20,025 bases of DNA from Candidatus Omnitrophota bacterium (lineage in GTDB: Bacteria > Ratteibacteria > UBA8468 > MWAK01). Below, piece by piece: positions 5,898 through 13,538 of this stretch. The notes under the pieces are model-generated. The model had not been told where the DNA came from, made no database searches, and was given only the letters and a program-made list of their open reading frames with translations. The stretch is taken from the NCBI GenBank assembly GCA_026387085.1, contig JAPLMK010000086.1:1-20025 (forward strand), read 5' to 3'. The position numbers were made by a program, and so were the translations under genes. Every line of letters begins with the position of its first letter. Positions within the stretch are counted from its first letter, which is position 1.

Positions 5898-6866
5898 ATG
5901 AATGTTTTCTATCCTGTAAAACTGTTGGCTGATTGGTTCACTTTTCAGGTTTTTCGTATTCCCCGTGGAACCCTGGCCTCGGAAGCCGTGGATTTTTTCA
6001 TCTTTGATACGGTTAAAATATTCATACTTCTTCTGGTAATCATCTTTGCTGTTTCAATTATCCGTTCTTTTTTGCCGCCGGAGAGAGTACGGGCAATTCT
6101 TCTGCGTAAGAACAAATATGTTGGTAATGTTCTGGCCGCCCTGTTGGGCATCATCACTCCATTTTGTACTTGCAGCGCCATCCCTCTTTTCCTGGGGTTT
6201 GTGGAAGCCGGAGTGCCGCTTGGAGTTACCTTTTCCTTCCTGGTTGCTTCCCCGATGATTAATGAAGTAGCTTTAATTATGCTGGTGGGAATGTTCGGTT
6301 GGAAAATTGCCCTGATATATATTGTAAGTGGTTTAATAATCGCCATTATATCAGGAATTATTATCGGGTCTCTGAAAGTTGAGAACTTATTGGAGGAGTT
6401 CGTTCTGCAAAACAGGATAGACGCTTCTTACTTTGGTTCCAAATTATCGTGGCCGGAAAGAATGGCATACGCTAAGAGTTATACCGGGGATATTTTGAAA
6501 AAAGTTTGGCCGTACGTGCTGGTTGGAATTGGAATCGGCGCCTGGATACACGGCTATGTCCCGGCGGATTTTCTCGCAAAATATGCCGGCAGGGATAAAT
6601 GGTATGCCGTACCTCTGGCAACACTCATAGGTATTCCGCTCTATTCCAATGCCGCAGGCGTTATCCCGCTGGTGAGTGCACTAACGGAAAAGGGAGTGGC
6701 GATGGGAACGACGCTTGCGTTTATGATGGCGGTAACCGGCTTATCCTTGCCGGAATTCATGATCCTGAAAAGGGTTATGAAGACAAAACTGATTTTGATT
6801 TTTGCGGGCGTCGTCGGAGTGGGAATTGTTTTTACCGGTTACTTGTTCAATCTGATTTTGAAGTAG
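5898..6866 (+). CDS. ArsP/DUF318-type permease (metalloid efflux)
   Basis: 322 aa, about eight membrane helices in two halves. The family hallmark is plain: TPFCTCSAIPLFLGF (C90 and C92) followed by GVPLGVTFSFLVASPMINEVAL in the first half, and IPLYSNAAGVIPLVSAL with GTTLAFMMAVTGLSLPEF in the second. This is the PF03773 permease family, which includes Campylobacter ArsP, an exporter of trivalent organoarsenicals; related members are linked to arsenic, antimony or copper resistance. The Cys-x-Cys in the membrane is the likely thiol binding site. AAAAGGA precedes the ATG. The operator upstream, and the thioredoxin and DGC genes downstream, indicate one metalloid-responsive operon. The exact substrate cannot be told from sequence. 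Confidence 0.88.
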   Translation: MNVFYPVKLLADWFTFQVFRIPRGTLASEAVDFFIFDTVKIFILLLVIIFAVSIIRSFLPPERVRAILLRKNKYVGNVLAALLGIITPFCTCSAIPLFLGFVEAGVPLGVTFSFLVASPMINEVALIMLVGMFGWKIALIYIVSGLIIAIISGIIIGSLKVENLLEEFVLQNRIDASYFGSKLSWPERMAYAKSYTGDILKKVWPYVLVGIGIGAWIHGYVPADFLAKYAGRDKWYAVPLATLIGIPLYSNAAGVIPLVSALTEKGVAMGTTLAFMMAVTGLSLPEFMILKRVMKTKLILIFAGVVGVGIVFTGYLFNLILK

Positions 6867-6931
6867 AAACGATTCCACAGGTAGATTTGTCCGTAAAACT
6901 CGTAAAACTGTTGAAAAAAAGGAGCTAAACG

Positions 6932-7165
6932 ATGAAGATAGAGATATTGGGCACGGGTTGTCCCAAGTGTAAACAGTTGACCGCCAACGCCGAGGAGGCG
7001 TTGAAAGAGTTGAATTTGCAAGCCGAAGTTATCAAGGTGACGGAAATAGACAAAATTATTGAATACGGCGTAATGATGACCCCGGCTCTGGTAATTGACG
7101 GAAAGGTGGTTTCCGCGGGAAAAGTACTCACCAAGGACCAGGTCAAGGGCTTGATTCCCAAATAG
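6932..7165 (+). CDS. Small thioredoxin-fold protein (TM0996/MTH895 type)
   Basis: 77 aa, one thioredoxin/glutaredoxin fold. It has an N-terminal strand MKIEILG, the redox site G-T-G-C10-P-K-C13-K, and the cis-proline segment MMTPALVIDGKVVSAG. This is the Thioredoxin_3 (MTH895-like) family. It has no signal peptide, so it acts in the cytoplasm. AAGGAG lies upstream of the ATG, 65 bases after the permease gene, and the next gene follows eight bases on. Members of this family are commonly encoded beside ArsP-type permeases. A role in reducing or handing over a thiol-bound metalloid to the permease is an inference. Confidence 0.9.
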   Translation: MKIEILGTGCPKCKQLTANAEEALKELNLQAEVIKVTEIDKIIEYGVMMTPALVIDGKVVSAGKVLTKDQVKGLIPK

Positions 7166-7172
7166 GGGGCAA

Positions 7173-7544
7173 ATGTCAAAGAAAAAGAAATGTGCGTGTG
7201 AAAGCTCCGAGAGATTGATTTTTTCCTGTTCCGGTGGGTCCGATGTCGGCGAAGTTACAGACCGGGTTGCCAGGCGTCTGGCTAAAAAAGGCCAGGGTAA
7301 AATGTTCTGCACCAACGGCATCGGAGCTCACGTTGCGGGTATGATTGAATCCGCGAAGTCCGCTGCCGAGCTTGTGGTCATTGACGGTTGTCTTGTTGCC
7401 TGTGCCAGGAAAACACTGGAACACGCAGGATTTTCGGCCAAATTTATCAACCTCAAAGAGATGGGTTATCAGAAAGGGAAAACGCCGTGTGAAGATGGCC
7501 TGGTTGATGAAATAGTGGCGAAAGTGATTTTACAAATAAAATGA
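7173..7544 (+). CDS. DGC-motif putative zinc-binding protein
   Basis: 123 aa. It contains the defining D71-G72-C73 followed by C77 (VIDGCLVACARK), plus earlier cysteines: C7 and C9 in KKKKCACE, C19 in IFSCSGGSDVGEVTDRVAR, and C46 in MFCTNGIGAHV. This is the DGC domain family, predicted to bind zinc through conserved cysteines; its biochemical role is not established. It has no membrane segments. The gene starts eight bases after the thioredoxin gene with a G-rich (GGGGGC) upstream sequence and is the last of the permease operon. The abundance of cysteines suggests a cytoplasmic thiol carrier or sensor for the same metal(loid), which is inference. Confidence 0.85.
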   Translation: MSKKKKCACESSERLIFSCSGGSDVGEVTDRVARRLAKKGQGKMFCTNGIGAHVAGMIESAKSAAELVVIDGCLVACARKTLEHAGFSAKFINLKEMGYQKGKTPCEDGLVDEIVAKVILQIK

Positions 7545-7545
7545 A

Positions 7546-7707
7546 TATGTTTCTGCAATCCTGAAATATCTTGAACCGCGCGGGGAAGAAGACGGTTTGA
7601 TAATCAACGACCGCCGAAAAGTAACTCGCGTTGACCGTAAAGCCATTTGCGTCCGGAAGTCCCAGTCCAGAAAGAAGCAAAAGAATGGAAAATCAAAATC
7701 AGCCTAG
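7546..7707 (+). pseudogene. C-terminal remnant of an ArsR-type repressor
   Basis: An open frame without a start codon, different from the frames of both neighbours. It reads YVSAILKYLEPRGEEDG, then NDRRKVTRVDRKAICVRK, then a basic tail and stop. This aligns with the C-terminus of the repressor at 5470 (IWRLLNEKLED..., SDRHKMTRVDRYKLCQK), including an exact TRVDR and the following Cys. The DNA-binding part is gone: the similarity begins right at the end of the DGC gene. The most likely history is that a second arsR lay here, upstream of the CDF gene, and lost its 5' two thirds to a deletion. Its last 23 bases overlap the start of the CDF gene. Confidence 0.6.
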
Positions 7708-8587
7708 CCATAATCTAATAAATTTATCGGCGAAGAAATATTTGGGAGTGACTCTCCTGAATGGGTTTATCACTGTTGTTGAAGTGGCCGGTGGAATTAT
7801 GTCGGGCAGTCTTTCGCTTCTTTCCGACGCGGCGCACAACCTGGGCGATACGATTTCCATTATGTTAAGTTATTTCGCCTGGAAAATAGTCGGGAAAGAA
7901 AAAGACGTTCGCAGGACATACGGCTACAAACGCGCCGAAATAATCGCTGCTTTTGTGAATGCTTCTGCCCTGATGGCGATTTCTTTGTTTCTGGTGTTTG
8001 AAGCTGTAAAGCGTTTTCGGAATCCGGAAACAATTAATAGCAGTCTGATGATCGGTGTTGCGATATTCGGCCTTATCGCGAATTTTATTTCCATGAAGTT
8101 ATTGGAAAAAGAGTCGCACGGCAACATGAATGTGCGATCCAGCTATTTACATCTTCTGGGCGACACGATTTCTTCCGTAGGCGTCCTTTTCGGGGGCATT
8201 GCGATACGTATCTGGGGTGTTTTCTGGATAGACCCGCTCGTTACGCTATTGATAGCGGTCTATATCATACGGGAAAGCTGGGGGATAGTTAAAAATTCGG
8301 TCGGAATTCTGATGCAATCTTCCGCCGATCTGGATTATGGGATAATGCAGCGCGACATAGAAGCCATCCCGAAAGTGAAGAATATTCACCATGTGCATAC
8401 CTGGATGGCCAACGAGGATACAGTTTACTTTGAAGCCCATATAGACATGGATGATTGTCCGCTTTCCCAGACCTGTGCCGTCTTAGATAAAATAGAAGAC
8501 CTTTTAAAGAAAAGATACGGTATTTCGCATGCAACTATCCAATTTGAAACAGGCCGTTGTTCAGAAAAAGATTTTTTTAAGAAGTAA
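7685..8587 (+). CDS. CDF-family divalent metal exporter (Zn/Cd type)
   Basis: 300 aa from the ATG at 7685. A TTG at 7631 in the same frame would add 18 residues, but it overlaps the ArsR remnant and has no better ribosome-binding site. Six membrane helices fill residues about 17-210, followed by a cytoplasmic ferredoxin-like domain (PKVKNIHHVHTWMANEDTVYFEAHI). The transport site is H51-x3-D55 in helix 2 (SDAAHNLGD) and H156-x3-D160 in helix 5 (LHLLGD), the HD-HD set typical of zinc/cadmium proton antiporters such as CzcD and ZitB. It moves cations from cytoplasm to periplasm. The loop between helices 4 and 5 is not histidine-rich. Family call is firm; metal choice is by motif. Confidence 0.92.
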   Translation: MENQNQPSHNLINLSAKKYLGVTLLNGFITVVEVAGGIMSGSLSLLSDAAHNLGDTISIMLSYFAWKIVGKEKDVRRTYGYKRAEIIAAFVNASALMAISLFLVFEAVKRFRNPETINSSLMIGVAIFGLIANFISMKLLEKESHGNMNVRSSYLHLLGDTISSVGVLFGGIAIRIWGVFWIDPLVTLLIAVYIIRESWGIVKNSVGILMQSSADLDYGIMQRDIEAIPKVKNIHHVHTWMANEDTVYFEAHIDMDDCPLSQTCAVLDKIEDLLKKRYGISHATIQFETGRCSEKDFFKK

Positions 8588-8673
8588 CCGGGTAAGATAA
8601 TAACATGTTTTTTATACGATCTTCGAGGATATTACCATTTGGTTGAAAAACTTAATTCTTAAAAGGAGGACGA

Positions 8674-9213
8674 ATGATGCCAACAAAAACTATTGGTAAA
8701 GTAGTTATTCTGGTTGTTTTGGTTGTTGTGTTTGTTCTGTTTGCAGCGCAACAAAAAGGCAAGCAATCTGTTTCTGCGCCAACCGCTCCGATGGTAGAGG
8801 AAACAAAGCCGGTCAATTTGCCGTCTCCGGCCCAAGACACAAGCAAAAGCGAAAAGGTATTATTAGCCCAAAACAGTACCGTTAAAGCAAAAGAGAAGCT
8901 GGTAGGCCCTGCGCCAACCCAAAAATTACCCCGCCTGGTTGACCTGGGTGCCAAAACATGCATTCCCTGCAAGATGATGGCACCTATTTTAGAAGAACTG
9001 CGGAACGAATACAAAGGGAAGCTACAGGTTAAATTTATTGACGTGTGGGAAGACCGGTCCGCGGGAGACCAGTATGGAATACGGGTTATTCCCACCCAGA
9101 TTTTCTTTGACCCGTCTGGAAAGGAGTTGTTTCGTCATGTAGGTTTTATAAGTAAAGAAGACATCTTGGCGAAGTGGCAGGAACTGGGTTTTAACCTGAC
9201 TGCTACACAATAG
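8674..9213 (+). CDS. Membrane-tethered periplasmic thioredoxin-like protein
   Basis: 179 aa. One N-terminal membrane segment (residues about 8-25, VVILVVLVVVFVLFAA) anchors it. A Pro/Ser/Lys-rich linker follows to about residue 85, then a thioredoxin domain with C96-I-P-C99 (GAKTCIPCKMMAPILEEL) and the cis-proline loop IRVIPTQIFFDPSG. The topology puts the redox site outside the cytoplasmic membrane. Two ATGs (8674, 8677) share the ribosome-binding site AAAAGGAGG. The next gene, a CcdA-like protein, begins four bases after the stop, and such pairs pass electrons from cytoplasmic thioredoxin to the periplasm for disulfide reduction or cytochrome c maturation. Link to metal stress is by neighbourhood. 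Confidence 0.9.
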   Translation: MMPTKTIGKVVILVVLVVVFVLFAAQQKGKQSVSAPTAPMVEETKPVNLPSPAQDTSKSEKVLLAQNSTVKAKEKLVGPAPTQKLPRLVDLGAKTCIPCKMMAPILEELRNEYKGKLQVKFIDVWEDRSAGDQYGIRVIPTQIFFDPSGKELFRHVGFISKEDILAKWQELGFNLTATQ

Positions 9214-9217
9214 CACG

Positions 9218-9916
9218 ATGTATACTCTCTTTAATTATCTGGCGCACGCAATTGAAGGAGCTCCTTTAATTGCCGTTTTTGCTTCTATCGTATGGGGTAT
9301 TTTAAGCATTCTCCTCAGCCCCTGCCACCTGGCAAGCATTCCGCTCATCGTGGGCTTTATTAATGGGCAGGGAAAAATATCCACCAAAAGGGCGTTTTCC
9401 ATATCCGCTCTTTTTGCTTTCGGGGTTCTTCTGACCATAGCGCTTGTTGGGATAATTACGGCCGCCGCGGGAAGAATGCTGGGTGATGTTGGAAGGTTTG
9501 GAAACTACTTCGTCGCCGCCATCTTTTTTATTGTCGGTCTGCATCTGGTTGGCGTCATACCGCTGCCGTTTTCCGGTCCGGGACAGGTTACCATGAAAAA
9601 GAAAGGGGCACTGGCGGCGTTTATTCTCGGGCTTGTATTCGGAATCGCGCTGGGACCCTGCACCTTTGCCTATATGGCGCCCATGCTCACGATTACCTTC
9701 AAACTAGCGGCAACCAACCTGCTTTACGGCATACTGCTACTTCTTTCTTATGGAATAGGGCATTGTTCAGTTATTGTGTTTGCCGGGACGTTCACGGAGG
9801 TTGTTCAACACTACCTCAACTGGAACGAACAATCAAAAGGAGCGGTAATTCTGAAGAAGATTTGCGGTATTCTTGTTCTCCTGGGAGGAATCTACATGCT
9901 CTATACCTCAGGCTAA
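9218..9916 (+). CDS. CcdA/DsbD-like thiol electron transporter
   Basis: 232 aa with six predicted membrane helices. The two conserved membrane cysteines of the CcdA family are in place: C36 in ILLSPCHLASIPL and C148 in IALGPCTFAYMAP, each followed by the usual helix-breaking proline pattern. A further Cys lies in GIGHCSVIV. The protein carries reducing equivalents across the cytoplasmic membrane to a periplasmic thioredoxin, here almost certainly the product of the gene just upstream. Spacing is only four bases with no separate ribosome-binding site, so translation is coupled. Confidence 0.9.
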   Translation: MYTLFNYLAHAIEGAPLIAVFASIVWGILSILLSPCHLASIPLIVGFINGQGKISTKRAFSISALFAFGVLLTIALVGIITAAAGRMLGDVGRFGNYFVAAIFFIVGLHLVGVIPLPFSGPGQVTMKKKGALAAFILGLVFGIALGPCTFAYMAPMLTITFKLAATNLLYGILLLLSYGIGHCSVIVFAGTFTEVVQHYLNWNEQSKGAVILKKICGILVLLGGIYMLYTSG

Positions 9917-9954
9917 AGAAACAGCAGGTAGGAATACCGTCCTCATACGAATTG

Positions 9955-9980
9955 TGCTATAATATAAAGAAATAATTATA
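9955..9980 (+). promoter_or_regulatory. Extended -10 promoter and AT dyad before the second arsR
   Basis: TGC-TATAAT (9955-9963) is a perfect extended -10; no good -35 is seen. TATAAT (9958-9963) and ATTATA (9975-9980) form a symmetric AT-rich pair around 11 bases and could be the repressor's operator, though AT-richness makes this easy to get by chance. The transcript would have a leader of about 85 bases before the ATG at 10055. Confidence 0.45.
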
Positions 9981-10054
9981 TATGAATAGTTGCATTGCAC
10001 AGATAGTTCTCGGCAATCCAGGCAAGCTGCCCACATCAAACAGGGGATGACGCG

Positions 10055-10372
10055 ATGAAAAAAACTTCACGGATTTTAAAGGCGCTTTCTCATGAGGTGC
10101 GCCTGCAAATTCTTTTCGCATTGAAAGGAAAGACACTTTGCGTTACCGCTCTGGCCCGTCGTTTGAAGATATCCCAACCCGCCGTTTCCCAGCACTTGAG
10201 AATATTGGAGAATACAGGGTTGATAAAGAGGAAGAGGATCGGTCACTGGGTTCACTATTCAATAGATCCGAATGTATTTGCCGGCTGTCTAAAGCGCCTG
10301 ACTAGTCTTGCTGATACGGGTAAACAAAAATGCGGATGCAGGAGTAAAAATGAAAAAACGGAAAAAGGCTAA
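10055..10372 (+). CDS. ArsR/SmtB-family repressor of the efflux operon
   Basis: 105 aa. The winged helix-turn-helix spans residues about 5-75, with recognition helix SQPAVSQHLRILENTGLIKRKR and wing GHWVHYSID. In the sensor position of ArsR there is only one cysteine (C29 in KTLCVTALARRL), so the classical Cys-x-Cys site is absent. C78, C93 and C95 (tail KQKCGCRSK) offer another thiol set near the C-terminus. The inducer may therefore differ from that of the first repressor. AGGGGA precedes the ATG by about eight bases. The 3' end overlaps the adaptor gene by 23 bases, so it is co-transcribed with, and probably controls, the following pump. Confidence 0.88.
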   Translation: MKKTSRILKALSHEVRLQILFALKGKTLCVTALARRLKISQPAVSQHLRILENTGLIKRKRIGHWVHYSIDPNVFAGCLKRLTSLADTGKQKCGCRSKNEKTEKG

Positions 10373-11585
10373 TATTCTTCTTGCAGTATTTTTACTTTGT
10401 GCAGTAACGGGTCTGTCTGTTTGGCGGTTCCACGTGAGAGAAAAAACAAAGGTTCTTGCGCCGCCGACAGCCAAAGTGACAAAACGCGACCTTTCCTCGG
10501 TTGTTCTTGCCACTGGCGTGGTCAAACCACAGATTGGCGCAGAGGTTCGCGTGGGAGCAAGGATTTCCGGTAAGGTGGACCGGCTTTACGCCAACATAGG
10601 CGACGTGGTCAAAAAGGGACAGGTCATCGCGGAATTGGAGAAAGCCGACCTGGAAGCGCGAGTCCAACAAGGAGCTGCCGGACTTCGGCTTGCGGAAGCA
10701 AAACTCTCCGCGTTGAAATCCCTGCGGCCCGTACAGATTAAACAGGCGGAAGCGGGTGTTTCCCAGTGGCAAGCAACGGTTGATTTGAACCGAAAAGACG
10801 TAGAGCGGGCAAAGGAATTGTTCGGGAAAAATTTTATCTCCCGGCAGGATTTGGACCAGGCGGAGGCGCAGATTGCGGTCAGCGAGTCCCAACTTCTGTC
10901 CGCCCGCAAGGCCCTGGAACTGGCAATAGCCGGTTACGAGGAAGACACGAAACAGGCCGCCGCCGAGGTGGAAGGAGCCAAGTCGGCGCTGACTGACGCC
11001 CGGGTACAACTTTCCTACGCCACCATTACGGCTCCTATTGACGGGGTTATCGGTTCGGTTTCCACGCAACAAGGGGAAACCGTGGCTGCGGGTCTGAACG
11101 CTCCAACCTTTGTGACCATCATCAACCTGGCCCGGCTTCAAGTGGATGCATTTGTGGACGAGGTGGATATCGGCAAGGTCAAGCCCGGTCAGAAAGCGGT
11201 CTTTACCGTTGATTCATTTCCGTCCCGTGAATTTGCGGGAAAAGTAGCCGCGATTTATCCCGAGGCTGTAATTCAGGAAAACGTGGTCAACTACGACGCA
11301 GTGGTCCAAATTACCGATAAGTACAGCGGGCTTCTCAGACCCGAAATGACCGCCAGCGTTTCCGTCTTTTTGGAGACCCACCGCAACGTGCTGACGGTCC
11401 CTGTCGGCGCGGTCAAACGTGATCAAGGGAAAAACATAGTCTATGTGCTGAATAACGGCCAGTTGCAGAAGCGGGAGATTAAAGTGGGATGGAAAGATTC
11501 CCAGGGCGTTGAAATCCTGTCAGGACTTAACGAGGGGGAGACGGTATCGTTGAAACCCCCGGAAATGCAGCCGAAAGAACCGTGA
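10350..11585 (+). CDS. MacA/HlyD-type periplasmic adaptor protein
   Basis: 411 aa from the ATG at 10350, which has AGGAG six bases upstream; longer in-frame starts (10308) lie deep in the repressor gene. Residues about 8-25 are a membrane anchor. The lipoyl-like half-motif VGARISGKVDRLYANIGDVVKKGQ is at about 68-91. A helical hairpin, rich in Ala/Glu/Gln, follows to about 215. Then come the second lipoyl half (ATITAPIDGVIGSVSTQQGETV) and beta-barrel and membrane-proximal domains. It would link an inner-membrane MacB-like ABC pump to a TolC-type outer membrane channel, which is not encoded here. The four genes 10350-14752 overlap or lie within a few bases and form one operon. Confidence 0.9.
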   Translation: MKKRKKANILLAVFLLCAVTGLSVWRFHVREKTKVLAPPTAKVTKRDLSSVVLATGVVKPQIGAEVRVGARISGKVDRLYANIGDVVKKGQVIAELEKADLEARVQQGAAGLRLAEAKLSALKSLRPVQIKQAEAGVSQWQATVDLNRKDVERAKELFGKNFISRQDLDQAEAQIAVSESQLLSARKALELAIAGYEEDTKQAAAEVEGAKSALTDARVQLSYATITAPIDGVIGSVSTQQGETVAAGLNAPTFVTIINLARLQVDAFVDEVDIGKVKPGQKAVFTVDSFPSREFAGKVAAIYPEAVIQENVVNYDAVVQITDKYSGLLRPEMTASVSVFLETHRNVLTVPVGAVKRDQGKNIVYVLNNGQLQKREIKVGWKDSQGVEILSGLNEGETVSLKPPEMQPKEP

Positions 11586-11592
11586 GGAACCC

Positions 11593-12333
11593 ATGAACAT
11601 GATTGAACTGGAAAACATTGATAAAACCTACGTCACAGCCTCTGTAGAAACACGCGTTCTCAAACGCATCTCGTTTTCCGTGCAGAAAGGCGAGTTCCTT
11701 TCCATCATGGGTACATCGGGTACGGGCAAAAGTACGCTGATGCATATCCTGGGTTGTCTGGACAAACCAACGGACGGGCACTACCGACTGGACGGAACCG
11801 ATATGGTAAGTTTAAATGATGATGCCCTTTCCCACCTGCGAAATAACAAGATCGGTTTTGTGTTCCAGCAATTCTACTTGCTTGATCGGGCGACCGTCCT
11901 GCGGAACGTGATGTTGCCGTTAATCTACACAAAGGAATATCCGGAGGATGCCAAGGAGCAGGCTGAAAAACTCCTGGCGGCTGTGGGGCTGACGGAACGC
12001 GCAACCTACAGACCCAATCAACTCTCGGGCGGCCAGCAGCAACGCGTGGCGATTGCCCGGGCGCTCATCAACAACCCGGCTCTTGTCCTGGCGGATGAGC
12101 CGACCGGTAATCTTGACAGCAAGAGCGGCGCCGATGTTTTGGCCGTCTTTCAAAAACTGAACCGGGAAGGGCGGACAATCATTCTGGTTACCCATGACAG
12201 AAATGTCGCTGAACATGCAAACCGTATTATTCTCCTTAAGGATGGCATGGTGGCTGAAGACCGTGTAATCAGCAGCCCCTTGGATGCCGATGCAGAATCC
12301 CGCGCTGAGGCTGAGAAGGAGATGAGCAAATGA
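11593..12333 (+). CDS. ABC transporter ATPase, MacB/LolD type
   Basis: 246 aa, a stand-alone nucleotide-binding subunit. Walker A is G40-T-S-G-T-G-K-S-T; the Q-loop is in IGFVFQQFYLL; the signature is LSGGQQQRVAIARAL; Walker B is ALVLADEPTGNLD; the switch His is in ILVTHD. All catalytic residues are present. The LTSA-like opening and DEPTGNLDS place it with the MacB/LolD/FtsE group, whose ATPases power FtsX-fold permeases without moving substrate through the membrane in the usual way. GAGGAA precedes the ATG and the start is seven bases after the adaptor gene. The stop overlaps the next gene in an ATGA junction. Confidence 0.95.
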   Translation: MNMIELENIDKTYVTASVETRVLKRISFSVQKGEFLSIMGTSGTGKSTLMHILGCLDKPTDGHYRLDGTDMVSLNDDALSHLRNNKIGFVFQQFYLLDRATVLRNVMLPLIYTKEYPEDAKEQAEKLLAAVGLTERATYRPNQLSGGQQQRVAIARALINNPALVLADEPTGNLDSKSGADVLAVFQKLNREGRTIILVTHDRNVAEHANRIILLKDGMVAEDRVISSPLDADAESRAEAEKEMSK

Positions 12334-13538
12334 ACACTCTCCGCATCGCACAGGAATGTTTCCTGTCGCTCAACGCCAACAAGCTTCGCAGTTTTCTGAT
12401 GATGGCGGGCACGATCGTTGGAATCGCGGCACTGACGGTCATCATGGCCGTTGGCAAAGGCACCGAGAAGAAGGTCATGAAACGCGTCAACGCTTTCGGA
12501 ACACATGCCATTATGGTGACAGCCGGGGGAGGCAAGGGGTTCTCACCGCCCCAGGAAGGGATCACGACACTCCGTTTGGAGGATGCCGAAGCCATCAAGA
12601 ATGAGATTAGCGGTATTGAGGTTGAAGCGCCATTTGCCGTTAAAATGGGGATGCCGGTCAAAGCAGGTTCCAACCAGGTGCAGACCATCGTGATGGCCGT
12701 GGCGCCGGAATGGCACGATGCGTTCGATTGGTATCCGTCCGATGGGGACCCGGTCACGGAAGAGGACATGGCTACAATGTCCCGTGTCTGCCTGCTGGGC
12801 ACTCTGGCTGCTAAGGACCTTTTCGGCCAGCAGAACGCCATCGGCGAGTATGTCCAAATCGGGAATGTCCGCTTCAGGGTTAAAGGCATACTCCAGACAC
12901 GCGGCGTGAGTCCGATGGGCGACGATTTCGACAGCCGGATCGTCATCCCTTTGAGCACCGGCTTGCGCAGGCTTTTTAATCAAGATTACATTTCAAATAT
13001 CCGTGTCAAGGTTAAGGACCCCGCACAAATATCTTCGATAGCCGATGAAATCCGCCGTCTTCTTCACGAACGGCATCACATCACTCCGCCAGCAGAAGAC
13101 GATTTTGCCATCTTCAGCGCCGCGGATGTCGCCAAGGTTGCCCGGGGCATTTCCGGTATATTAACCCTTCTTCTGGGAGCTTTGGCAGGTCTCAGTCTCT
13201 TGGTAGGCGGAATCGTCCTGATGAATATCCTGCTCATCTCCGTGGGCGAACGCATCAAGGAAATCGGGCTGCGACGTGCGCTGGGGGCGACGCGCCGCGA
13301 TATTTTCGCGCAGTTCCTGATGGAATCTATTCTCATAACGACTTCCGGCATGGTCCTGGGGAGTATTTTTGGCTGGATTATAACCGTCGGCCTCGCACGC
13401 GTCACGAAAATGACGCCGGTCATAACCTGGGAGCCATTCGCTCTGGCACTCGGGTTCGCCCTGCTGGTCGGGGTCTTTTTCGGTGTGCAGCCTGCGCGAC
13501 GCGCGGCCCGGCTTGAACCGGTGGAAGCATTAAAATGA
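12330..13538 (+). CDS. MacB-like ABC permease, first paralogue
   Basis: 402 aa. An N-terminal cytoplasmic helix and membrane segment (NKLRSFLMMAGTIVGIAALTVIMAVG, residues about 17-42) are followed by a large periplasmic core domain (about 45-265) and three C-terminal helices of the FtsX domain (about 275-395), with the conserved cytoplasmic motif ERIKEIGLRRALGATRRDI. Unlike E. coli MacB, the ATPase is a separate gene. The start overlaps the ATPase stop (ATGA), giving coupled translation. With the adjacent paralogue it probably forms a heterodimer. Substrate is unknown; MacB-type pumps move macrolides, peptides, toxins or lipids. Confidence 0.92.
   Translation: MNTLRIAQECFLSLNANKLRSFLMMAGTIVGIAALTVIMAVGKGTEKKVMKRVNAFGTHAIMVTAGGGKGFSPPQEGITTLRLEDAEAIKNEISGIEVEAPFAVKMGMPVKAGSNQVQTIVMAVAPEWHDAFDWYPSDGDPVTEEDMATMSRVCLLGTLAAKDLFGQQNAIGEYVQIGNVRFRVKGILQTRGVSPMGDDFDSRIVIPLSTGLRRLFNQDYISNIRVKVKDPAQISSIADEIRRLLHERHHITPPAEDDFAIFSAADVAKVARGISGILTLLLGALAGLSLLVGGIVLMNILLISVGERIKEIGLRRALGATRRDIFAQFLMESILITTSGMVLGSIFGWIITVGLARVTKMTPVITWEPFALALGFALLVGVFFGVQPARRAARLEPVEALK

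Noticed and set aside
9990..10054. GGCA-AGC-TGCC and TGCA-T-TGCA dyads before the second arsR as operators
   Set aside because: Too short to be convincing, and they lie well downstream of the predicted promoter.
10392..11141. Long minus-strand open frame (249 codons) opposite the MacA-like gene
   Set aside because: No family resemblance and complete overlap with a clear adaptor gene; a by-product of codon bias.
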